Shown: positions 1 through 4,951 of the stretch, piece by piece
Position numbering within the stretch: position 1 is the stretch's first letter
Layout of the letters: every line of letters begins with the position of its first letter
Source of the DNA: an uncultured Christensenella sp.
GTDB taxonomy: Bacteria; Bacillota; Clostridia; Christensenellales; Borkfalkiaceae
Length of the DNA stretch: 8,023 nucleotides
Assembly: GCA_910583545.1 (NCBI GenBank)
Contig: CAJTXM010000027.1
Location: forward strand, 1-8,023
Direction: 5' to 3'
Position numbers and translations under genes: made by a program
The notes under the pieces: generated by a model
Database searches by the model: none
Seen by the model: the letters and a program-made list of their open reading frames with translations, nothing else
Told to the model about the DNA's origin: nothing

Positions 1-366
1 TATGGTTTTAAAAGTAAAAGTTTGTTTAGAAACGGAGATTATTATATAACTTATTCAAAGAAAAAAGCGGATTTTATTATTGAAGTTAGTGGTGAATTGA
101 GCCTTAAGAGCAATTATATCCCCAATTCAAACCATTTAGATATCGATGAGTTATTAAAAAATTCTGTTTATATGATTTCAATTGTTATTCAACATAAATA
201 TAAAAAAGCTAACATATTATATTTTGATTTGTTTGATAAAGCTAATCGCGAAAAATTGAAAATAGATATTAATAATACCGAAGTTAAAAACATAGAGCAA
301 ATATTAAAAATTTATTCTGACTTTTTAATGAATGAACTTAAAAAATTAAATATAATTAGGGATTAG
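1..366 (+). CDS. Unknown protein, C-terminal part (runs off the left edge)
   Basis: The reading frame is open from the first base of the window and ends with TAG at 364-366, leaving 121 visible residues. A TTG at 22-24 could be read as a start, but no ribosome binding site precedes it and the frame continues upstream without a stop. I therefore treat this as the 3' end of a longer gene. The visible part is rich in Lys, Ile and Asn, has no clear membrane segment, and ends in a probable amphipathic helix (around KIYSDFLMNELKKLNII). I do not recognise a family. It converges on the sigma-factor gene to its right, and the two share the terminator at 368-398. Its AT-rich composition matches the left block. 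Confidence 0.6.
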   Translation, partial: YGFKSKSLFRNGDYYITYSKKKADFIIEVSGELSLKSNYIPNSNHLDIDELLKNSVYMISIVIQHKYKKANILYFDLFDKANREKLKIDINNTEVKNIEQILKIYSDFLMNELKKLNIIRD

Positions 367-367
367 C

Positions 368-398
368 AAAAAATGCGGTTGTTTTGACCGCATTTTTT
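368..398. terminator. Bidirectional intrinsic terminator between convergent genes
   Basis: Arms 368-379 (aaaaaatgcggt) and 387-398 (accgcatttttt) form a perfect 12-bp stem around a 7-base loop. Because the outer part of each arm is A- or T-rich, it gives a U-tail in both directions. It sits between the stop of the left-edge gene (366) and the stop of the sigma-factor gene (418), so it can end both transcripts. Confidence 0.85.
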
Positions 399-417
399 AT
401 TATGTATTTTATAATTA

Positions 418-906
418 TTAAGACAGAAGTGTTTTCAACTTTTCTTTAATTCTTTCGTGCTGTTTTGCAACTGACGCATAAGATTTATGTAAAATTTGTG
501 CCACTTCGTCAAGCGAATAGCCGTAATACCAGAACAAAATAATTATGTCAGATTCTTCGGCTGTCAGCTCAGACAATGCGTTTTGTATATCCAAAGATAT
601 GAATTGATTAATAGGCTCATAATAATCGGCGTTGTCATATAACGGCGCTTCTTTTTTAAAAAGCTTTTTTCCGTTATATTTGCATAAGGCATAAAACCAC
701 GCATTAGGATTTTCAATATTAGCCTTAACCTTATGTGAAAGAAGGTATGTAAAAATTTCTTGCGCTATATCTTCGGCGTCGTTTAAATTGCCGTATAAGT
801 GCATACATATTTTTATCAGCTGTGAATAATACTCGGCATAAAGCTGTTCAAAACATTCTTTTTGTCTGATATTTTGTAATAATTCATTAAATAATTCAAC
901 AGTCAT
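418..906 (-). CDS. ECF-type RNA polymerase sigma factor (second of two)
   Basis: This is a small sigma-70 family protein with only regions 2 and 4, the extracytoplasmic-function layout, and would redirect RNA polymerase to a small regulon. Region 2 covers roughly residues 19-85 in this numbering, including an LNDAEDIAQEIF stretch typical of region 2.2-2.4. Region 4 covers about 107-160, with a helix-turn-helix around SLDEVAQILHKSYASVAKQH. The frame extends upstream to an ATG at 948, giving 176 residues. I prefer the ATG at 906 (162 residues) because the upstream ATG lies inside the shared promoter-like box TGCGTAAA and the shorter N-terminus is more usual for ECF sigmas. Neither start has a Shine-Dalgarno sequence. 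A start at 906 would be only 7 bases from the end of the putative -10 box, implying a leaderless or nearly leaderless mRNA. A terminator at 1001-1039 separates it from the anti-sigma-like gene upstream. Family confidence is high; the start is uncertain. Confidence 0.85.
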   Translation of the reverse strand: MTVELFNELLQNIRQKECFEQLYAEYYSQLIKICMHLYGNLNDAEDIAQEIFTYLLSHKVKANIENPNAWFYALCKYNGKKLFKKEAPLYDNADYYEPINQFISLDIQNALSELTAEESDIIILFWYYGYSLDEVAQILHKSYASVAKQHERIKEKLKTLLS

Positions 907-913
907 AATTAGA

Positions 914-947
914 ATATATAACTGTCGAATTATGTCGATTTTACGCA
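914..947 (-). promoter_or_regulatory. Two-box promoter-like element, copy 2 (upstream of second ECF sigma gene)
   Basis: On the minus strand TGCGTAAA (947-940) is followed after exactly 17 bases by GTTATATAT (922-914). The same two boxes with the same spacing occur at 2658-2625 before the peptidase gene, while the 17-base spacers are unrelated. A 17-base gap fits a -35/-10 promoter layout. The boxes do not match the housekeeping TTGACA/TATAAT pair well, so an alternative sigma is a plausible user. Confidence 0.55.
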
Positions 948-1000
948 TAGAACAGATTAAACATAACCTGACTTCTATAAAATTCAGGATTACTGTTGAA

Positions 1001-1039
1001 AGAAAAATAAAAAGTTCGCTATAAACATTAGCGAACTTT
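1001..1039 (-). terminator. Intrinsic terminator after the anti-sigma-like gene
   Basis: Arms 1011-1020 and 1030-1039 (aaagttcgct / agcgaacttt) make a perfect 10-bp stem with a 9-base loop. On the minus strand the stem is followed by a T-rich run (1012-1001). It lies 20 bases past the stop of the membrane-protein gene and ahead of the second sigma gene, so that sigma gene needs its own promoter. Confidence 0.85.
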
Positions 1040-1058
1040 AATATTTTTATATGAAGTT

Positions 1059-1766
1059 TTAAACAAAATACTTTTCTATAAATTGCAATAAATTCGTTTC
1101 ACTATAAAGAATAATATCCAACTTATAATTTGCATTATTCATTTCAATTACGGCTTCATAGCTCTTAAACTCGTTTGTAATTTCTTTTTCGTTATAATAT
1201 ACTTTTGCGTTTTCAATGACTATATTACTTTGGAATTCTTTATAATCTGTAGTAAAAATAACTGATTTATCGTAAAACCCCAACTTCCCTTCAGAACCCG
1301 TACTTTCATCAAAAAAGCTAAATCTTCCGCCCTTAATAATGTCGTCTTTCGCAATAATTAATTCAAACGCCTCTTTCTCAAATGGAAATGCCAAAGAATT
1401 TAATTTGGAAATTTCGCTTTTACCATAAAATTCTTCTTCTGCGACGTAACGAAAACTTAATTCTTCTTCATTATGATATTTAATAGAATCTGCCGAGTTT
1501 TTTAAAACAAGCGGCAGAACTATCGCCAGCACTACTCCGATTAAAATAAGACCGCATAAAATAAAAAGTGAAATGTTTTTGACTTTATTTTTTACGGTGC
1601 CGATATCGTTAGCTAAGACAACCGATTCCACAGAAACAGCAGAACCCGCTAAAGCCGCTTCCGGCTCTAACCTGTCTTCTATATTTTCCCAAACGGTCGA
1701 AAAATCATTTAATTCAATTTTTTCTATACTGGATTTTAACTGTTCCTCTAATCCTTTATTTTTCAT
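1059..1766 (-). CDS. Single-pass membrane protein resembling an anti-sigma factor
   Basis: The predicted 235-residue protein has a cytoplasmic N-terminal part (1-64) containing the helical stretch FSTVWENIEDRLEPE. One strong membrane helix follows at about 65-88, then an extracytoplasmic domain of about 145 residues rich in Glu and Lys. This N-in, one-TM, C-out layout next to ECF sigma genes is the usual architecture of ECF anti-sigma factors. No zinc-binding HxxxCxxC motif is visible, so it is not a classical ZAS-domain protein. The frame extends 13 codons further up to 1805. I chose the ATG at 1766 because a GAGGAG sits just ahead of it and the peptidase gene stops at 1774, with the TGA forming part of that ribosome binding site. 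The two genes are thus translationally linked. The partner sigma could be either neighbour. The anti-sigma role is inferred from layout and context, not from a recognised domain. Confidence 0.7.
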   Translation of the reverse strand: MKNKGLEEQLKSSIEKIELNDFSTVWENIEDRLEPEAALAGSAVSVESVVLANDIGTVKNKVKNISLFILCGLILIGVVLAIVLPLVLKNSADSIKYHNEEELSFRYVAEEEFYGKSEISKLNSLAFPFEKEAFELIIAKDDIIKGGRFSFFDESTGSEGKLGFYDKSVIFTTDYKEFQSNIVIENAKVYYNEKEITNEFKSYEAVIEMNNANYKLDIILYSETNLLQFIEKYFV

Positions 1767-1773
1767 TTGCTCC

Positions 1774-2598
1774 TCAATAAATATAAGTGGAGATAGCTCT
1801 GTCAACGGTTGACTTGCCGTCTAAACACAACAAAGCAAGTCCTTCTTCGCTAAATCCGCTCGCCACTTTCAAATAATTTCTTGTTGCTATAAGCTGATTA
1901 TTCGAATTATAATATTCTTCAATTTTATATCCGTATCCTATCACTACGTGTCCGACGTAAGTCGTATTTGTAAGAATTGAGTCAACGTTATTTTCTGTTT
2001 TCAATACACTTAAAAAAGTGTATTTGCTTAAGAATAGGGCTACCGGTCGTTCGTTGTTAATAGAAGATTTATACGAATCCCAATTTATATTTCCTACGTC
2101 CGTATAATTATAAGTATATCCGCTATTTTGTACATATTTGCGCATTCCGTCCTGATATCCGTTAAATGTTGTACCCTCTGAATCCGTACCCATAAGCTCA
2201 TACAGGCTGCTCATAACCGCCAACGTCTGACTTGAAATACCTCTATATACTATATTACCAAGAAAAACTCTGTAGCTCGTATAGTCAGGAACTAAATTTT
2301 CACAAAACCTATCATAATAAGTTATCATTATCGCACCGGCAACGTTTGCACACGAACCGCCGCCTTCCATAGCGTGAAAATCGGGAATTTTACTTTCAAT
2401 TGCACCCTCGGCCATAGTTTTCTTATACGCATAGCTTATCGTTTCTTCGCTGGCAAACTGTTCGCCACCGCCGTAATAATCTGTTACTAAATACTTTTGT
2501 TCTTCCGCTTCAGCCGTTTTCGTCCCAAACCGACCAACAACGCAACAACACGCAGCCATACCTACAGATAATAGTAGAGTGGAAATTTGTTTGATCAT
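1774..2598 (-). CDS. Secreted papain-like cysteine peptidase (C39-type fold)
   Basis: The protein has 274 residues. It begins with a signal peptide: a positive start, a hydrophobic stretch about 7-21, and a likely signal peptidase cleavage after AEA near residue 32. Three consecutive cysteines (17-19) follow MAA, so a lipoprotein is conceivable, though MAAC is a poor lipobox. The mature part has the papain-like pattern. Cys83 in GGGSCANVAGAIMITYYD is the expected nucleophile at the start of a helix, and His217 in GHVVIGYGY is the expected base. The usual third residue is less clear: where many C39-type enzymes have a DP after the last strand, this one reads NYLKVASGF, so Asn241 or nothing may serve. 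A GAGGTGAT ribosome binding site precedes the ATG, and a promoter-like two-box element lies 26 bases upstream. It is followed immediately by the anti-sigma-like gene, suggesting export-linked signalling. The substrate is unknown, and an inactive sensor version is possible. Confidence 0.75.
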   Translation of the reverse strand: MIKQISTLLLSVGMAACCCVVGRFGTKTAEAEEQKYLVTDYYGGGEQFASEETISYAYKKTMAEGAIESKIPDFHAMEGGGSCANVAGAIMITYYDRFCENLVPDYTSYRVFLGNIVYRGISSQTLAVMSSLYELMGTDSEGTTFNGYQDGMRKYVQNSGYTYNYTDVGNINWDSYKSSINNERPVALFLSKYTFLSVLKTENNVDSILTNTTYVGHVVIGYGYKIEEYYNSNNQLIATRNYLKVASGFSEEGLALLCLDGKSTVDRAISTYIY

Positions 2599-2624
2599 TA
2601 TATCACCTCATTATTGTTTTATAC

Positions 2625-2658
2625 ATATATAACGGAATTCGGCAATATAATTTACGCA
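2625..2658 (-). promoter_or_regulatory. Two-box promoter-like element, copy 1 (upstream of peptidase gene)
   Basis: On the minus strand TGCGTAAA (2658-2651), 17 bases, then GTTATATAT (2633-2625), identical in boxes and spacing to the element before the second sigma gene. It leaves a 26-base leader containing the peptidase ribosome binding site. An overlapping housekeeping-like reading, TTGCCG (2645-2640), 16 bases, TATAAA (2623-2618), is also possible, so two promoters may overlap here. Confidence 0.6.
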
Positions 2659-2662
2659 AAAT

Positions 2663-3187
2663 TTATAAATTATTTTTAATTTTTTCTAAGGAGCGATAAT
2701 ACGTTGAACTAACGGTACTTGTACTTAAATCTAATTCGTTGGCAATTTCTTTAAACGTTAAACCGTTAGCAAATTTTAAGATCAGAATTTTTTGTTCTTC
2801 TTCATTCAAAAATTCGATTCTTCTTATAAACTCATCATTGTCTTCTATTGATTCCACAGATTTCGATACTGCAATATTTTCGTGCAACTCAGAATAAATT
2901 TCACATTCTTTCAATTTATCCTTTGCGCAATTAGATATGACAGTATAAAGCCAGCCTAACGGCTTGTCCAAGTATTGCCTTTTAGCAGAAAACAACCATA
3001 CCTTAACCAATACATCATTTATAACTTCGTCAACTAAGTCTTTGCTATGTACTATAAGCTTAGCTACTACCTTGATCATTCTACCGTACGCTATATGAAA
3101 TTCTTCCAAAGCATATTTGCCTTTATCTGCTATTTTCAGAATTAATTTATTAAAATATTTTTTGTCTTTTGTATCAATACGTTGCAT
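2663..3187 (-). CDS. ECF-type RNA polymerase sigma factor (first of two)
   Basis: This 174-residue protein has the two-domain ECF layout. Region 2 spans about 25-95 (LVDEVINDVLVKVW, then KPLGWLYTVISNCAKDKLK) and region 4 about 121-172, with a clear helix-turn-helix LTFKEIANELDLSTSTVSST. It would direct RNA polymerase to a specific promoter class. The ATG at 3187 follows the stop of the Xre-type gene by two bases (TAA-AT-ATG) with no good ribosome binding site of its own, so it is probably translated by coupling to that gene. The closest downstream gene is the secreted peptidase, 64 bases away and preceded by its own promoter-like element. No zinc-binding anti-sigma gene is adjacent. Possible controllers are the TM protein two genes downstream or the Xre protein. 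It is clearly distinct in sequence from the sigma at 418-906. Confidence 0.88.
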   Translation of the reverse strand: MQRIDTKDKKYFNKLILKIADKGKYALEEFHIAYGRMIKVVAKLIVHSKDLVDEVINDVLVKVWLFSAKRQYLDKPLGWLYTVISNCAKDKLKECEIYSELHENIAVSKSVESIEDNDEFIRRIEFLNEEEQKILILKFANGLTFKEIANELDLSTSTVSSTYYRSLEKIKNNL

Positions 3188-3189
3188 AT

Positions 3190-3507
3190 TTAAACGCTTA
3201 ATGTCCTTAATAAAGGTAATATAGCTTTACGCTTATCTGAAGAAATATTTTTCCATAAATTCAGAAGCTCCACTTCCTCATCCGACAAATTTTCAAAATC
3301 ATTGCCAAACAATAAATAAGTAGGAGAAACTTCTAAAGCATCGCACAGTCCTTCTATAACTTCCAATTTAGGCATTGTCCCTCTACTTCTCCAAGAGTTC
3401 AACGTACCGTGCGATATTCCTGCCAAATCACTTAATTTGTTTTGAGTCAAACCTCTTTCACGTCTTAATTTATCAACTTTATCGTATAATTCTTGAGAGC
3501 TTATCAT
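3190..3507 (-). CDS. Xre/Cro-type HTH transcriptional regulator
   Basis: The 105-residue protein has an N-terminal HTH_3 domain at about residues 7-66. The pattern LRRERGLTQNKLSDLAGISHG includes the recognition-helix turn, then LNSWRSRGTMPKLEVIEGLCDALEVSPTYLLFG. This is the canonical Xre/Cro layout, in which the protein binds DNA as a dimer, usually as a repressor. The C-terminal 35 residues (EEVELLNLWKNISSDKRKAILPLLRTL) form a short helical tail probably used for dimerisation. An AGGTGG ribosome binding site precedes the ATG. It is first in a two-gene unit with the ECF sigma gene and overlooks the intergenic region 3508-3856. It might repress its own unit or act as the control gene of the neighbouring phage-like element; the sequence does not decide between these. 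Confidence 0.87.
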   Translation of the reverse strand: MISSQELYDKVDKLRRERGLTQNKLSDLAGISHGTLNSWRSRGTMPKLEVIEGLCDALEVSPTYLLFGNDFENLSDEEVELLNLWKNISSDKRKAILPLLRTLSV

Positions 3508-3673
3508 ATTTCCACCTGCGTTATATATTAATTCAACAATAGCTGATTTTCTTCAACTTGTGCAATTTAATATTTCAGCTAATGCGAATATATCTATTTT
3601 TAAACATATTTTCGTAATTTTGCCATTACTGTTTCCGTATAAAAACTTGTTAAAAACTAACAGATGACAGATT

Positions 3674-3736
3674 TACGGTCGCTTGTCTTGATACAAGCGG
3701 CGGCGGCTTGCGCCGCCGCCGAGACAAGCGACCGTA
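3674..3736. repeat. Large nested hairpin, candidate rolling-circle origin or packaging signal
   Basis: The outer arms 3674-3688 and 3722-3736 are perfect 15-bp complements (tacggtcgcttgtct / agacaagcgaccgta). Inside, 3698-3707 and 3712-3721 form a second perfect 10-bp GC stem with a TTGC loop. A third segment, acaagcg at 3693-3699, can instead pair with cgcttgt at 3680-3686, exposing CTTGAT in a 6-base loop. The region can therefore switch between two folds. It lies about 120 bases past the end of the replication initiator gene. Extended palindromes beside an HUH Rep gene are typical of rolling-circle origins and of inovirus intergenic regions. The role is inferred. Confidence 0.7.
3686..3693 (+). 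other. Candidate rolling-circle nick site (TCTTGATA)
   Basis: TCTTGATA matches the core of the pC194/pUB110-family double-strand origin nick sequence, where cleavage falls between G and A of CTTGATA. Here CTTGAT forms the loop of the alternative stem 3680-3686/3693-3699, which is the expected presentation. One caution: the match is on the plus strand while the initiator gene is coded on the minus strand, whereas pC194 keeps both on the same strand. Confidence 0.4.
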
Positions 3737-3746
3737 CTTGGATTGA

Positions 3747-3814
3747 CAAACAAATAAAATAAACAAAGAGCGGCGGAGCGGGGTTTGCCGCTGAACCGCT
3801 TGCAAGCCCCCGCT
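3747..3814 (-). terminator. GC-rich stem-loops with T-rich tail, probable end of the phage-like transcript
   Basis: On the minus strand AGCGGC (3792-3787) pairs with GCCGCT (3774-3769). The T-rich run CTTTGTTTATTTTATTTG (3768-3751) follows, giving an intrinsic terminator shape about 65 bases after the initiator gene's stop. A competing 7-bp stem, AGCGGGG (3777-3783) with CCCCGCT (3808-3814), overlaps it. The tail is interrupted by G and A, so termination may be partial. It may also be part of the origin structure. Confidence 0.5.
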
Positions 3815-3856
3815 GCCTGCCGTCCTGCTCAATTTGTTTGCTTTTATATTGCTTCG

Positions 3857-4951
3857 TCAATTCGCTTTCCGTAAGCTCGCTATTGTCCGAGGTGACACCG
3901 TTCCCACCTTGCAACCCTCGTCCCAGCAAGTGAATTTATCCGAAAGCACGAGCTTATTATCGTGTTCGTCGTTACTTAACTTGCAGATAACTTCGTCGCC
4001 CTGTATATCTGAATAGAAATACATAAACAGCCCTTTCGAGCAAGTTATCCGCTCACCCGTCTTTTCCAAGTATTTAAGTATATATGCAAGCGCATACCCG
4101 AACAGCGGCCCACCGTCAAGTTCTTCCATTTCATTGCGCCCGAACCTATCGAGAAAGAAACTGCTTTGCTGCACCTCTCTTACGGTGTGCTTTTTAAAGT
4201 TATAATCCCTCGTTACTACAAACTCACCGGACAGTGTTCCTTTCGGAATATAAAACAATCCGTGAAAGTGCAGACGGTTCGTTTTCTTACCGCGTTCCCA
4301 TACACCCATATACCGCCAGCCTTTTCTCGTGGCAAAGTTCTGCAACTGATATTTCACAGCTTTTTTGAAACTATCTTCTGTATGCTTTTTATCGTCATAA
4401 GTCAGAGTTACGAAATAGTTAAACTCCTGATTTAACGCTTTACGCACAAACCGCATACGTCGGCGGATAAGGTTTTTACGCTTTCTGTCAGCATTGCTTT
4501 CAACGTAACTTCTGCAAGCGTCAGCCGTTTTAAATAACGGAAGCATATCTTCATAGATAGCTTTTATTCTTGCCCTACGGCTATAATATAAATACTTCTT
4601 GTACAGTTCTTCAAAGATTTCTTTGCGTGTAGTTCTCCGTTTAACTTTAACCGCCTTCCCCGATTCTTGAACGGGCTTATTTTCGCTTTTCGCCGCTTCC
4701 TCGACAACTTCTTCAAGCGTAACCTGTTCAGGCTCTAACGGCTCAATTTCTTCCTCGTCGTCAGGTATTAAAACTGGCGGCATTTTTTCTAACTTTAACT
4801 TCCCGTCCTGCTCCGAAACGATAATAATTTCCTGCTTATGCTTTCGGCGCCGAGCGGAATTAGTCGTGTGCGGAATCGCTATGTAGTGAGAGCCGTCGAA
4901 GTAAACTTTCGCTTCGGGATACCACTCGTCAAACTGCTCGCTTTCTTCCAT
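3857..4951 (-). CDS. HUH-type rolling-circle replication initiator (Rep)
   Basis: This 364-residue protein carries the three motifs of HUH endonucleases in order: motif 1 YFVTLTY (179-185), motif 2 with the metal-binding pair His228-Phe-His230 in LHFHGLF, and motif 3 YILKY (290-294), where Tyr290 is the expected nicking tyrosine. Such proteins nick one strand at the origin, stay covalently attached to the 5' end and start rolling-circle replication of plasmids or ssDNA phages. Before this domain is an N-terminal segment of about 110 residues with an acidic linker (64-90), then a strongly basic helical stretch (about 101-171) likely to contact DNA. The ATG at 4951 overlaps the stop of the ATPase gene (TAATG), with a GGGGGTGA ribosome binding site, so the two are translationally coupled. 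Its gene ends next to the large hairpins at 3674-3814, the likely target. I cannot name a precise Rep family; a plasmid Rep remains possible, but the neighbouring Zot-like gene favours a filamentous phage. Confidence 0.88.
   Translation of the reverse strand: MEESEQFDEWYPEAKVYFDGSHYIAIPHTTNSARRRKHKQEIIIVSEQDGKLKLEKMPPVLIPDDEEEIEPLEPEQVTLEEVVEEAAKSENKPVQESGKAVKVKRRTTRKEIFEELYKKYLYYSRRARIKAIYEDMLPLFKTADACRSYVESNADRKRKNLIRRRMRFVRKALNQEFNYFVTLTYDDKKHTEDSFKKAVKYQLQNFATRKGWRYMGVWERGKKTNRLHFHGLFYIPKGTLSGEFVVTRDYNFKKHTVREVQQSSFFLDRFGRNEMEELDGGPLFGYALAYILKYLEKTGERITCSKGLFMYFYSDIQGDEVICKLSNDEHDNKLVLSDKFTCWDEGCKVGTVSPRTIASLRKAN

Larger units (their letters stand above)
3508..3856. other. Intergenic region: xre leader, composition boundary and element origin region
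   Basis: No convincing gene lies here. From 3508 to about 3660 it is AT-rich and carries the leader of the Xre-type gene. TTCAAC repeats at 3532-3537 and 3552-3557, two helical turns apart, and an inverted pair AGCTGA (3541-3546) / TCAGCT (3575-3580) are possible operator sites. From about 3665 it turns abruptly GC-rich and holds the nested hairpin at 3674-3736 and the stem-loops at 3769-3814. A weak dif-like sequence lies at 3631-3658, on the boundary. It probably combines the left edge of the phage-like element with its replication origin. Confidence 0.6.

Noticed and set aside
967..988. Short inverted repeat CCTGA / TCAGG upstream of the second sigma gene
   Set aside because: Only 5 bp with a 12-base loop; too weak to call an operator or terminator.
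1573..1812. Plus-strand 79-codon frame with a hydrophobic start
   Set aside because: It is the reverse complement of the coding sequence for the anti-sigma-like protein's N-terminal part and has no ribosome binding site.
3674..3814. CRISPR array or ordinary tandem repeat
   Set aside because: The repeated GCGG/CCGC words form nested palindromes, not regularly spaced direct repeats with unique spacers.
3650..3929. Two short minus-strand frames (60 and 90 codons) across the intergenic hairpins
   Set aside because: They are generated by the GC-rich palindromes, have no ribosome binding site, have low-complexity or atypical protein content, and one overlaps the initiator gene.
4439..4447. Further TGCGTAAA words in the initiator gene (and near 7033-7040 in the Zot-like gene)
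   Set aside because: Neither is followed at 17 bases by GTTATATAT, and both are inside coding sequence, so they are not counted as copies of the two-box element.
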